Assembly: GCF_003462685.1 (NCBI RefSeq)
Contig: NZ_QRVE01000002.1
Location: 74,247 to 138,246 of the forward strand
Reading direction: 5' to 3'
Origin: Collinsella sp. AF23-4AC
GTDB lineage: Bacteria > Actinomycetota > Coriobacteriia > Coriobacteriales > Coriobacteriaceae
Length of the DNA: 64,000 nt
Shown: positions 17,266 through 25,852 of the stretch, piece by piece
Position numbering within the stretch: the first letter of the stretch is position 1
Layout of the letters: every line of letters starts with the position of its first letter
The notes under the pieces: generated by a model
Seen by the model: the letters and a program-made list of their open reading frames with translations, nothing else
The model's database searches: none
What the model was told of the DNA's origin: nothing
Translations under genes and position numbers: made by a program

Positions 17266-17795
17266 AGCAGTCCACGCTCCAAAAGCATCTCGGCACAAAG
17301 GTAGGAAACGTCCTCGAAGGACTTGTTGCGAATATCAAGGGTAATATCGGCGGCCTGGCGATACAGCGGACGGCGATGCTCAAACAGGCGCGCAGCGTGC
17401 TCGGGCGAGCGGAAATCGGGCCGGGTATCGGAGCGGCGAATCTGGCGCAACGAGTCCTCAAAGTCGCCTTCGAGGTACACGCATATACCCATCTCATGCA
17501 TCAGCTCAATGTTCACCGGCGTCTCGACGATGCCACCCCCGCACGACACCAGCAGGCTGCGCTCGCTTTGAAGCGAACGGAGTGCCGAGGTCTCAAGCTC
17601 GCGAAAACGATCCTCGCCCTCGGTCTCAAATATCTCGGTCACCGACTTGCCACATCGACGCACAACCAAACGATCGGTATCGATAAAACGCCGCTTGAAC
17701 ATAGTGCCGACGTTGCGCGCGAGCGTCGATTTGCCCGCGCCCAAAAAGCCGATAAAGAAGATATGGTCGCAGCCGTGTTTGATGTGCTGAGACAT
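17262..17795 (-). CDS. aroK: Shikimate kinase
   Basis: Phosphorylates shikimate at the 3-OH with ATP in the aromatic amino acid pathway. The 177 residues contain the P-loop GFLGAGKSTLARNVG, the shikimate-binding FIDTDRLV, the Arg in EDRFRELE, the CGGGIVETP loop and the lid Arg in SDTRPDF. It lies 8 bp after the YqeG-type gene and overlaps the aroB-like gene. All key residues are kept, unlike in its downstream neighbour. Confidence 0.93.
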   Translation of the reverse strand: MSQHIKHGCDHIFFIGFLGAGKSTLARNVGTMFKRRFIDTDRLVVRRCGKSVTEIFETEGEDRFRELETSALRSLQSERSLLVSCGGGIVETPVNIELMHEMGICVYLEGDFEDSLRQIRRSDTRPDFRSPEHAARLFEHRRPLYRQAADITLDIRNKSFEDVSYLCAEMLLERGLL

Positions 17796-17803
17796 GGCGA
17801 AAC

Positions 17804-18301
17804 CTATTCCTCGCAGGGAAGGTCGCGCAGGGCCCGGCGCTCAAAGATACGGAAGATCTGCGTGTACCACAGGTCCTGGGTTGCCTGCGGCTTGACCAGA
17901 ATAGTGTCAACGCCGGCAAAGTTACCGCTCCACACGTCCGTGTACAGCTGATCGCCGATCAGCACCGCCTCGTCTGCCGTGGCGCCAAGGCGCTTAAGAC
18001 CCGCCTTCAAGGCAAACGGGGCGGGCTTCATGGCGTGGCTGATGGCCTCGAGTCCCAGCTCGCGTGCAGAGCTCATGACCTGATCGCGATGCCAGTTGTT
18101 GGACACCATGCACAGCTTAAAGCCTTTGGCGCGGGCGGTATCGAGCCAAGCGGAAACCGCGGCGGGAACCTGCTCGGTGTCGCGCGGAACCAGAGTGTTA
18201 TCGCGATCGAGCAGAATGGCGCGTTTGCCGTCGGCCCACAGGGTATCAAGGTCGATGCGATCGACCGAGGCAACGTATCGTTTGGGGCTAAAAATCCTCA
18301 T
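17804..18301 (-). CDS. YqeG-type HAD IIIA phosphatase
   Basis: Small HAD-superfamily phosphatase of the YqeG group (165 residues), of unknown substrate; mitochondrial relatives act on phosphatidylglycerophosphate. ILLDRDNTLVPRD holds the catalytic DxDxT-like motif, MVSNNWHRD the second motif, KPAPFALKAGL the conserved Lys, and VLIGDQLYTDVWSGN the acidic motif. The start at 18301 lies two bases beyond the mltG stop, so translation is coupled. Longer reading of this frame upstream runs inside mltG and is not real. Confidence 0.88.
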   Translation of the reverse strand: MRIFSPKRYVASVDRIDLDTLWADGKRAILLDRDNTLVPRDTEQVPAAVSAWLDTARAKGFKLCMVSNNWHRDQVMSSARELGLEAISHAMKPAPFALKAGLKRLGATADEAVLIGDQLYTDVWSGNFAGVDTILVKPQATQDLWYTQIFRIFERRALRDLPCEE

Positions 18302-18302
18302 G

Positions 18303-19736
18303 CTAATTCCAAGACAGTTGATGCTCTTCGTAGGTTTGCGAGAAGTACTCCTCGTCCTGCGTAATGTAGAAATACAGGTCATCGGAGTCGGTTGGCTCAA
18401 GCGTGGCCTTGAGTGCCTCGAGCGACGGAGAGCAGATGGGCGTGGGTGGCAGGCCCTCGTGCTTATAGGTGTTATACGGGCTATCGCTCTGCAGGTCGTC
18501 GGCGGTAACCTCGCCACCGGTGACATACATCATGGTCGCATCGCTGTTGAGATAGCGCAGACCGTCGAGCTTGCCGGCAAGGCGGTTGTAGAAGACCGAG
18601 GCCACGTGTGCACGTTGATCGGCGTTGAGGCCCTCGCGCTCAACGATAGAGGCCAAGTTGACGATGTCGTAGTCGGACATCTCCACACCGTAGCGCTCCT
18701 TGATCTTGGCTTCGCAGCTCGCAAAGTCAAGCGACTTGTACTCGGTCTTAAACTGATCGAGCATGGCGCGAATCACGTCATCGGCCGTCGGCGAATCACC
18801 CAACGAATAGGTCTTGGGGAACAAGAAACCCTCGAGCGAGTCGTTGGCGGCGCCCTTAAGGAAGCTATAGTCGTCCACGTAGTTGGAGGCCTTGGCCTGG
18901 TTGAGGAAGTCTTCCTTAGAGATGCTGTCGTAGGCCTGGGCCACGCGATCGGCGACTTGATCGACTGTCAGACCCTCAGGGATAGTCAGCGCATTGGAGC
19001 CCGCGTTGGGGCCTTCCATGAGCTGCTGAACAACCTTGGTCGCATCCATGAGTGTGGTGAACGAGTAGGTGCCAGGCTTAAGCGACATATCGGCGTTAAG
19101 CTTTTTCACCGCCGCGTAGTAATCCTTGGGATTTTCGACGATATGGTTCTCGGAGAGAATCGAGGCGATCGTATCGCCCGAAGCACCGTCGGGAATGGTC
19201 ACCGTAACTTGCTGGCCAGCAGCGACTTTCGCATCCTCACCGGCAAAGAAGCCCTTAACGGAAGGTACGACAAAGAAAGCGATAGTAGCAAGCGCGATTA
19301 CGGCCACCACAACGCCGATGATCATAGGAACCGGAGAACTCTTCTTTTGAGCACCGCGACGAGCATGCGTGTTGTAGCTCGAGCGAGTCGCCGGAGCAAC
19401 GCCATGCGACCCGCGAGCGTGATGCGAATGCGATTGGGGGGCCTGCGTTCGCTGGGTAGGTGCCTGTTGCTTAAAGCGAGCACCGCCTGCAGGCTGAGCC
19501 GAACGAGCAGTGGGCTGCTGAGCCGCGTGAGAAGCCGGATACTGAACCGAACGAGCAGAAGGCTGCTGACCCGTCCGTTGAACAGGTTGGGCCGAACGAG
19601 AGGAGGACTGCACCGGGCGCGCGGCAGACTGAGCTGCGCGCTGGGTCGGCTGTGCCGGACGCTGGCCAGGCTGGGCAGGGCGCGACGCCGACTGACGTGT
19701 ACAATTCGGCTGGCGCGGATCGGAAGCGCTAGGCAT
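18303..19736 (-). CDS. mltG: Endolytic murein transglycosylase MltG
   Basis: Membrane-anchored enzyme that cuts nascent peptidoglycan strands. Of 477 residues, about 1-130 are a cytoplasmic tail very rich in Gln, Ala, Arg, Pro and Ser (for instance QRPAQPTQRAAQSAARPVQS), built from irregular short repeats. One membrane span follows (PMIIGVVVAVIALATIAFFV). Then come the LysM-like and YceG domains with the catalytic Glu in ASIVEREGLN and the NSDATMMYV block. The start at 19736 overlaps ruvX by 8 bp. The tail is unusually long and low in complexity; its role is unknown. Confidence 0.92.
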   Translation of the reverse strand: MPSASDPRQPNCTRQSASRPAQPGQRPAQPTQRAAQSAARPVQSSSRSAQPVQRTGQQPSARSVQYPASHAAQQPTARSAQPAGGARFKQQAPTQRTQAPQSHSHHARGSHGVAPATRSSYNTHARRGAQKKSSPVPMIIGVVVAVIALATIAFFVVPSVKGFFAGEDAKVAAGQQVTVTIPDGASGDTIASILSENHIVENPKDYYAAVKKLNADMSLKPGTYSFTTLMDATKVVQQLMEGPNAGSNALTIPEGLTVDQVADRVAQAYDSISKEDFLNQAKASNYVDDYSFLKGAANDSLEGFLFPKTYSLGDSPTADDVIRAMLDQFKTEYKSLDFASCEAKIKERYGVEMSDYDIVNLASIVEREGLNADQRAHVASVFYNRLAGKLDGLRYLNSDATMMYVTGGEVTADDLQSDSPYNTYKHEGLPPTPICSPSLEALKATLEPTDSDDLYFYITQDEEYFSQTYEEHQLSWN

Positions 19737-20157
19737 GCGAAACCTCCTCGTTTTTACGATCAAGCCACGTCTGCAAAAACAGGCTGGCGGCAATCATGTC
19801 AATCTTGCCCCTCATCTGCTTTTCGTTGAGGCCCTGCTCGCGCAGGATACGCTTTGCCTCTTGCGAGGACAGGCGCTCGTCCTCAAACTCCAACGGAAGA
19901 TCGAGCTCGTCGGCAATCTTTTGCGCAACAGCGGCAACGCGCTCGGCCTGGGGACCGGGCTCACCGGCCATGGTCAGGGGACGCCCACTTACCAGGATAT
20001 CGGGCTCATAGTCCTCAACCAGGTAGCGGAACGTCTTGGCCATACCGGTGACCTCTGCAGCCGGGAGCACCTTGACAGGCATCGCCATCTTGCCATCACG
20101 GCTCGAGACGGCGATGCCGATCCTGGTCTCCCCTATGTCCAGCGCAAGCGCGACCAC
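19729..20157 (-). CDS. ruvX: RuvX/YqgF RNase H-fold nuclease
   Basis: Putative Holliday junction resolvase, also linked to 16S rRNA 5' processing. The 142 residues match the family. The acidic active site is spread over ALDIGETRIGIAVS, FEDERLSS and IDMIAASLFLQTWL. It follows alaS by 17 bp and overlaps mltG. The order alaS-ruvX-mltG is widely conserved in Gram-positives. Confidence 0.93.
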   Translation of the reverse strand: MVALALDIGETRIGIAVSSRDGKMAMPVKVLPAAEVTGMAKTFRYLVEDYEPDILVSGRPLTMAGEPGPQAERVAAVAQKIADELDLPLEFEDERLSSQEAKRILREQGLNEKQMRGKIDMIAASLFLQTWLDRKNEEVSHA

Positions 20158-20174
20158 AGCGACTACCTAGATTC

Positions 20175-22832
20175 TTAGGCGCCGAGCGCGGTCTTAGCGG
20201 CCGCGAGGGCATCGGCGATGCCGGCGGCGTTCTTGCCACCGGCCTGGGCCATGTTGGGACGGCCGCCACCGCGACCGTCGACCAGGCCCGCGATCTGCTT
20301 GATCACGTTACCGGCGTGGAAACCGGCCTTGACGGCGTCATCGGAGCCGGCGGCGAGCAGGGCCGGGGTGCCCTTCTCGGTCACGCTGGCGACGACGCAG
20401 GCGACAGGACCGGCGACCTTCTGGTGCACGGTATCCCAGACGTTGCGCAGGTCGGCAGCCTCAAGGCCCTGGAGCTCAGCGACGACGAGCTTGTAGCCGT
20501 CGAGCTCGACGGCGCCCTCGATGGCGCTGGAGATAGCGTCGGAGGAGCCACCGGTCAGCGCCTTCTTGAGCTTGTTGGAAGTCTCGCGCAGCTCGGCCTG
20601 CAGGTTCTCCACGCGGGCGGGAACCTCATCCACGCGGCACTTGAGCGCAGCAGCGGCGGCGTCGACGAGCGCCAGACGGTCGGCCATGTAGTCGAGAGCA
20701 CCCTTAGATGTCACGGCCTCAATACGGCGGACGTTGGAGCCCGTAGAGGACTCGGAAATGATCTTGAACAGGCCGATCTCGGCGGTGTTGGCGGCATGGG
20801 TGCCACCGCAGAGCTCACGGGAGAACGGCTGGTCCTCGGCGCCCACGGAGACAACGCGGACGACGTCGCCATACTTCTCGCCAAACAGGGCGACAGCACC
20901 GGCGGCCTTGGCCTCGTCGATGCCCATGACGCGGGTCACGACCGGCTTGGAGGCGAAGATCTGCTGGTTGACCAGGTCCTCGACAGCCTTGAGCTGCTCG
21001 GAGGACAGGGCCTCGAAGTGCGTGAAGTCAAAGCGCAGGTGCTCGGGCGTCACCAGCGAGCCAGCCTGGGAGACATGCTCGCCCAGGACCTGCTTAAGCG
21101 CAGCGTCGAGCAGGTGGGTGGCGGTGTGGTTGCGGCGCAGGAAACCACGGCGCTCGGCGTCGAGCGCGGCGGTCACGGTAGTACCGACGGTCAGCGTACC
21201 CTCGGTGACGTGGGCGACGTGAGCATACAGGCCGTTGTGGTTCTTGGTATCGGAAACGGTCAGCGCAACGCCCTCGGCGGAAAGCTCGCCGGCGTCACCC
21301 TGCTGGCCGCCCATCTCGGCGTAGAACGGGGTGCAGTCGAGAACAACCTCGACATCCTCGCCCGCAGCGGCGGACTCGACGGACTCACCGTTGCGAACGA
21401 TAGCGACAACTTTGGCATCCTCGATCACATCGTTGTCATAGCCGTCGAACTCGGTCGCAGCGACCTTGTCCGAAAGCTCGACCCACACGTCGTTGAAGCT
21501 GCCCCAGGCGTCGCCCTTGGCATTGGCGCGAGCGCGGGCCTTCTGGTCCTCCATGCAGGCGGTAAAGCCGTCCATGTCGACGTCGTGGCCAGCGACGCCG
21601 GCAATCTCGACGGTCAGGTCAATGGGGAAACCAAAGGTGTCATGCAGCTTAAAGGCGACGTCGCCCGGAAGGACAGCACCCTCGGCAAGCGCGGCCAGAG
21701 CCTCATCCAGGTAGAAGCGGCCGTTGTCGAGCGTCGTGGAGAAACGCTCCTCCTCGGAGGCGACGATGCCCTTAACGAGCGCGACGTTCTTGAGCAACTC
21801 GGGATAGGCCTCGCCCATCTGAGCGTTGACCTCGTCGATGAACTTGGTCAGGAAGGCGCCCTCGATGCCCAGCAGACGACCGTGGAACACGGCACGGCGG
21901 AGCAGGCGGCGAAGGACGTACTCGCGACCCTCGTTACCGGGCAGGATGCCGTCAGAGATCATAAAGTCGACGGCACGGGAGTGGTCGGCGATGATGCGCA
22001 GGGAGCGGCTGGCGCCGGAGTAATCGTCGGCGTCATAGGTCTTGCCGCTGATCTTCTCACCGAGCTTGATGAGGTGCTGCATCAGATCGCCGTCGTAGTT
22101 AGCGGTCTTGTGCTGCATGATAGCGGCCATGCGCTCCAGACCCATACCCGTATCGAGGTTGCGGTGCGGCAGCTCCGGCATGGAGCCGTCCTCCTGGCGG
22201 TCGTACTGGGTAAACACGAGGTTCCAGAACTCAAGGAAGCGATCGCAGTCGCAGCCAGGCTTGCAGTCGGGGCTGCCGCAACCGACCTCCTCGCCCATGT
22301 CAAAGTAGATCTCAGAGCACGGACCGCAGGGACCGGTGGGGCCAGCGGCCCAGAAGTTGTCGTCCTCGCCCAAGCGGGAGATGTGATCCTCGGCAACGCC
22401 CAGGGAGCGCCATACGTCATGGGTCTCGTCGTCCTCGGTAAAGACGGTGAAGTACAGGCGATCGAGCGGCAGCTTGAACTCCTTGGTGATGAGCTCAAAG
22501 GCCCAAGCGCAGGCCTGCTGCTTGGAGACGCCGCCAAAGGAGAAGTCGCCGAGCATCTCAAAGAAGGACAGGTGACGGCCGTCCTCGCCGATGCAATCGA
22601 TGTCGTTGGTGCGGACGCACTTCTGGCAGGAGATCGCGCCGATCTCCTTCATGGTCTTCTTGCCCTGGTAGTACTCCTTAAACTGATTCATGCCGGCGTT
22701 GGCAAGCAACAGCGAAGGATCGTCGGGGACGAGGGACGAAGAAGGATAGAGCTTAAGACCGCGCTCCTCAAAGAAGTTGAGGAACTTAGAGCGAATCTCG
22801 GCCGTAGTCATTGACGGGTAGTCAGCACTCAT
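20175..22832 (-). CDS. alaS: Alanyl-tRNA synthetase
   Basis: Charges tRNA-Ala. The 885 residues are full length. The class II core includes FFEERGLKLYPSSSLVPDD, the ATP-site block ERMAAIMQHK and RRLLRRAVFHG. The editing domain has HTATHLLDAAL and CGGTHAANTAEIG zinc ligands. The C-terminal oligomerisation domain ends with GGGRPNMAQAGGK. The start at 22832 has GGAG at nine bases; a longer frame to 22922 has no site. It heads the alaS-ruvX-mltG-yqeG-aroK run. A terminator-like hairpin lies about 75 bp upstream. Confidence 0.97.
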   Translation of the reverse strand: MSADYPSMTTAEIRSKFLNFFEERGLKLYPSSSLVPDDPSLLLANAGMNQFKEYYQGKKTMKEIGAISCQKCVRTNDIDCIGEDGRHLSFFEMLGDFSFGGVSKQQACAWAFELITKEFKLPLDRLYFTVFTEDDETHDVWRSLGVAEDHISRLGEDDNFWAAGPTGPCGPCSEIYFDMGEEVGCGSPDCKPGCDCDRFLEFWNLVFTQYDRQEDGSMPELPHRNLDTGMGLERMAAIMQHKTANYDGDLMQHLIKLGEKISGKTYDADDYSGASRSLRIIADHSRAVDFMISDGILPGNEGREYVLRRLLRRAVFHGRLLGIEGAFLTKFIDEVNAQMGEAYPELLKNVALVKGIVASEEERFSTTLDNGRFYLDEALAALAEGAVLPGDVAFKLHDTFGFPIDLTVEIAGVAGHDVDMDGFTACMEDQKARARANAKGDAWGSFNDVWVELSDKVAATEFDGYDNDVIEDAKVVAIVRNGESVESAAAGEDVEVVLDCTPFYAEMGGQQGDAGELSAEGVALTVSDTKNHNGLYAHVAHVTEGTLTVGTTVTAALDAERRGFLRRNHTATHLLDAALKQVLGEHVSQAGSLVTPEHLRFDFTHFEALSSEQLKAVEDLVNQQIFASKPVVTRVMGIDEAKAAGAVALFGEKYGDVVRVVSVGAEDQPFSRELCGGTHAANTAEIGLFKIISESSTGSNVRRIEAVTSKGALDYMADRLALVDAAAAALKCRVDEVPARVENLQAELRETSNKLKKALTGGSSDAISSAIEGAVELDGYKLVVAELQGLEAADLRNVWDTVHQKVAGPVACVVASVTEKGTPALLAAGSDDAVKAGFHAGNVIKQIAGLVDGRGGGRPNMAQAGGKNAAGIADALAAAKTALGA

Positions 22833-22904
22833 AGAGGGAATCTCCTCGGTTTCACATCGAAACAGTTCAAACGTAAAGATATTACCATCCCACCGCGCCT
22901 GTGC

Positions 22905-22934
22905 AAAAAAGAGGGCCGCCAAACAGCGACCCTC
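22905..22934 (-). terminator. Terminator-like hairpin upstream of alaS
   Basis: On the minus strand GAGGGTCGC pairs with GCGGCCCTC (one G-U) and is followed by six T. It may end transcripts arriving from the sigma/AI-2E operon, or act as an attenuator in the alaS leader. No T-box sequence is seen next to it. Confidence 0.7.
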
Positions 22935-22971
22935 CAGCGAAAGTGCACGTTATTTAGTACTGTGCGATCCT

Positions 22972-23000
22972 TTGAAAAAGGACTGCTGTAGAATTACATA
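22972..23000 (+). promoter_or_regulatory. Promoter of the small membrane protein gene
   Basis: TTGAAA (22972-22977) and TACATA (22995-23000) are spaced by 17 bp, with the start codon 27 bp further on. Confidence 0.6.
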
Positions 23001-23026
23001 TAAGAGTCACCCGGAAGGAGCGATCG

Positions 23027-23266
23027 ATGAAAAGCAAACGATTTTTCCTCAATGCACTTCTGTTAGCGGCACTTTTAACGCTATTGGCTTTCTCCTGCTG
23101 GTACGCAAACCAACCAGCATTTGGCTACGTGTTGTATGCAGTAATGTCCGGCGATAAGGCTTATTACACTTTACGCGCAATTGACATTCTCTTTTTCTAT
23201 GTTGCCGGTCCCTTATCAATCGCTTTGCTCGCGTTTCTTGTCATTTACAACTTCAAGAAACGTTAA
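23027..23266 (+). CDS. Small two-span membrane protein of unknown function
   Basis: The 79 residues start with a basic MKSKRFF, then a hydrophobic span (ALLLAALLTLLAFSCWY) and, after a short polar stretch with tyrosines, a second span (ILFFYVAGPLSIALLAFLVI). It ends in a basic KKR. I do not recognise a family. AAGGAG sits six bases before the ATG and a good promoter precedes it, so it is likely real. It stands alone on the plus strand between two minus-strand operons, is less GC-rich than its neighbours, and ends 6 bp from the convergent transporter gene. Confidence 0.7.
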   Translation: MKSKRFFLNALLLAALLTLLAFSCWYANQPAFGYVLYAVMSGDKAYYTLRAIDILFFYVAGPLSIALLAFLVIYNFKKR

Positions 23267-23272
23267 TGGGGC

Positions 23273-24685
23273 CTATTTAGAATCCGAATCGTCCATGGAC
23301 CCGTCGATGCCGGTTTTGGTATCGTCATCAGAGTTGGAATCGTCATCCTTGGCGAAGGGATTCTTGAAGAAACCCGTGGCATCGGGCTGAAGACCCGAGA
23401 GCTTGATCCAGGGATTATCGAGCTCGGGCTTGGGCATAGCCTTGGCCTCGGGCGCGGTCTCGTTGCCGATGAGCTCGGACTCGTAGATGAAGGTGTCGTC
23501 GCCGAGCGCGTCGTAGGCGGCGACCGGGTTGCCATCGGCATCGCGGTACGGCGTGCCCTTAAACACGGCGCCGTCATAGGCCACAAGCTGGCGGCCGGTC
23601 TCGTTCTCAAAGTAGTAGACGAAAATGCCCTTGAGGGCCGCGCACAGCGGAATGGCGATAACCATGCCGATGGGACCCATGAGTGCCGAACCGATAACGA
23701 GAGCCGTCAGGCTCATAACGGGATGCACCTGCACCGAGCTCTGCATGACCTTAGGCGAAATGACATTATCGGTGACGTTTTGAGCCACCATGGTCACGAC
23801 AAGCGTCCACAACGCCAGCATGGGGCTGAACATAAAGCCGAGCACCGTGGCGATCGCCGCACTCACCCAGGGACCGACAACCGGAACCAGGTGCATAATG
23901 CCGGTAAAGATAGCCATGAGTGCTGCATACGGATGGCCGATGATCGTAAAACCAATAAAGGCAAGAAAACCGCCACAGATCGATGTGATGACCATGCCAC
24001 GCATGTAGCCGCCGACCGAACGCGAAAGGATGGCCACCATAAAGCGGTACGAGGTCTCCTTTTCCTGCCCGATGATGGTGCAGACCTCGTGGTGCATGCG
24101 AGGATAATCGCAGGCAAGCCAGTAGGCAAGCACCAGACCCAGGAAGATGACGAACAGCTGCGAGGCCGTGTTGGTAATGAGCGGAAACACACCGCGGCCG
24201 AGCTCAGCAGCGATTTGCGAGACGTACTTGGACGCTACGGTAACCAACGAAGAAAGATTGTCGTCCAGATACTCCTTGAGCGGCGTGTTGTTGAGCGTCT
24301 TAGCGTGCGAGAGCATCTCGTTGAGATCGCCACCCGCAACACGAAGCTGCTCGGGCAGGCGGCTCAGGACTTCCATGATTTGACCGAGCAAAATAGGCGA
24401 TAGGATGCAGACGACGCCGACGAGCACGGCAACAACCACAATGAGTGCGATGAGCGAACCGAGGCCACGTCCGACGCCGTGATGCTCGAGCCAGTTGGTG
24501 ATCGGAGACATCACAAAAGCGATGATGGAACCGACAGCGAGAAACTCGATGACCGGTGCCAGGATGCCCATAAGGTTAAAGATGACGGCAGCGATGACAA
24601 TGCAGCCGACGACGCCCCAAATGCGCAGCGTCAGAATGCGGGTATCGCGAAGCGTGCGGTCGATTTGTTGGGGGTGCTCACTCAT
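23273..24685 (-). CDS. AI-2E family (PerM/TqsA-like) membrane transporter
   Basis: Polytopic membrane protein of the AI-2E transporter family, whose members include TqsA and Na+/H+ antiporters; substrate unknown. Of 470 residues, spans start at about 20 (LRIWGVVGCIVIAAVIFNLM). The family core GIMHLVPVVGPWVSA and the VSLTALVIG-type block (HPVMSLTALVIGSALMG) are present. The last 110 residues are a hydrophilic acidic tail ending in an Asp/Ser-rich stretch, longer than usual. The ATG overlaps the sigma-factor stop (ATGA), so it belongs to the sigma-B-like operon. Confidence 0.88.
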   Translation of the reverse strand: MSEHPQQIDRTLRDTRILTLRIWGVVGCIVIAAVIFNLMGILAPVIEFLAVGSIIAFVMSPITNWLEHHGVGRGLGSLIALIVVVAVLVGVVCILSPILLGQIMEVLSRLPEQLRVAGGDLNEMLSHAKTLNNTPLKEYLDDNLSSLVTVASKYVSQIAAELGRGVFPLITNTASQLFVIFLGLVLAYWLACDYPRMHHEVCTIIGQEKETSYRFMVAILSRSVGGYMRGMVITSICGGFLAFIGFTIIGHPYAALMAIFTGIMHLVPVVGPWVSAAIATVLGFMFSPMLALWTLVVTMVAQNVTDNVISPKVMQSSVQVHPVMSLTALVIGSALMGPIGMVIAIPLCAALKGIFVYYFENETGRQLVAYDGAVFKGTPYRDADGNPVAAYDALGDDTFIYESELIGNETAPEAKAMPKPELDNPWIKLSGLQPDATGFFKNPFAKDDDSNSDDDTKTGIDGSMDDSDSK

Positions 24686-25473
24686 GAACGAATCATCACT
24701 CCGTCGGGGTCAATCTTATCTTGAATCTTCTTAAGGGTACGGCGCAGCAGGCGCGAGACCTGCACCTGCGAGATGCCAAGCTTCTTGGCAATCTCGATCT
24801 GGGTCATGCCCTTCACAAAACGCAGCTCGATAACCTCGCGCTCGCGCGGCGAGAAATCGCGGATGGCTTCCTCGATTACCAGGCGGTCATCGGTAAAGTC
24901 GAGCTCGTTGTCGTCGTCGGCGTAGCGGTCGAGAATCGAGGGCGCATCGTCGGAATCGGACGCACCAGGAGCCTCAATGGGCACCGAGGTATAGGCCGAA
25001 GACGATTCCATAGCCTCCAGGACCTCGTCGACGGTCACGTCCAGGTACTCAGCGATTTCTTCGACCTTGGGCGAGCGCTGCAACTCGTTGGTAAGCTTGT
25101 CGGTAGCCTGGTTAACCTTGGCAGAAAGCTCCTGCAGGCGACGAGGCACGCGCACGCTCCAGCCCTTGTCACGGAAGTGACGCTTGATCTCGCCCAAGAT
25201 GGTGGGCGTGGCAAACGTGGTGAACTCGAGTCCGCGCTCAGGGTCAAAGCGGTCGATTGCCTTGAGCAGGCCCAAATAGCCAACCTGCATCAGGTCGTCG
25301 AGCGGCTCGCCGCGATTCTTAAATTTGTTGGCAAGAAACCTTACCAGGTTCATATGGGACATGACGAGCTGCTCGCGGGCATCCGGATCACCGGTCTCCT
25401 TATAACGACGAAACAGCTCGCGGGTTTTCTCCTTGTCCCAAGCGGTCTTGCCGCTCCGGGAACGTTCGGTCAT
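24682..25473 (-). CDS. SigB/SigF/SigG family RNA polymerase sigma factor
   Basis: Alternative sigma factor for stress or stationary-phase genes. The 263 residues have region 2 (LVRFLANKFKNRGEPLDDL, then QVGYLGLLKAIDRFDPERG), the conserved EFTTFATPTILGEIKRHFRD, region 3 and region 4 with MTQIEIAKKLGISQVQVSRL. Its start is a few bases after the stop of the anti-sigma-like gene, the partner expected to hold it inactive. No anti-anti-sigma (RsbV) gene is seen next to it. It is the only alternative sigma factor in the window. Confidence 0.93.
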   Translation of the reverse strand: MTERSRSGKTAWDKEKTRELFRRYKETGDPDAREQLVMSHMNLVRFLANKFKNRGEPLDDLMQVGYLGLLKAIDRFDPERGLEFTTFATPTILGEIKRHFRDKGWSVRVPRRLQELSAKVNQATDKLTNELQRSPKVEEIAEYLDVTVDEVLEAMESSSAYTSVPIEAPGASDSDDAPSILDRYADDDNELDFTDDRLVIEEAIRDFSPREREVIELRFVKGMTQIEIAKKLGISQVQVSRLLRRTLKKIQDKIDPDGVMIRS

Positions 25474-25474
25474 A

Positions 25475-25852
25475 TTAGATATCCGCCTTGAGGTCGAGGG
25501 AAAGCGTTAGGGGCGCCGCAGTCTTTTCGTAGGAATCGCACACGCTTGCAAGAATGAGCTCGGCATACACAGTAGCCTGGTCATCCTCGTCGACGGTGGC
25601 CTGTTCCCCAAAGGTAAAGGTCATGCCGACGTGAGATTCGTCCACATCGAAATTGATCGTGATGTCGTCGCAGTCGACCGCGGTGCACCCAAAGATGAAG
25701 GCTTCCTCGGCAGCCATGCGGATATCCTCGATGCGATCGACGGACATAGAGCACAGGGCGCCGACGTTGGCGGCCGTCATGCGCACCAAGCGCGCGAGAC
25801 GAGGATCACCGGCAACGCTCAGCGTGATGGGGCAGGTTGCTTCACTACTCAT
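25475..25852 (-). CDS. RsbW-like anti-sigma factor, short form
   Basis: Predicted partner of the downstream sigma factor. The 125 residues resemble RsbW/SpoIIAB: PRLARLVRMTAANVGALCSM then RIEDIRMAAEEAFIFGC, the place of the ATPase N-box, although the usual Asn of EALTNA is not evident. The glycine-rich ATP boxes are weak or missing, so kinase activity is doubtful. The start at 25852 overlaps the DUF948-like gene by 8 bp and the end is 1 bp from the sigma gene, which supports the pairing. Confidence 0.75.
   Translation of the reverse strand: MSSEATCPITLSVAGDPRLARLVRMTAANVGALCSMSVDRIEDIRMAAEEAFIFGCTAVDCDDITINFDVDESHVGMTFTFGEQATVDEDDQATVYAELILASVCDSYEKTAAPLTLSLDLKADI

Noticed and set aside
20316..22814. 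832-codon open frame on the plus strand
   Set aside because: It lies wholly antisense to alaS, which has all synthetase motifs; long antisense frames are expected in GC-rich DNA.
22905..22934. T-box upstream of alaS
   Set aside because: No GGGTGG-type T-box or Ala specifier arm is visible near the hairpin.
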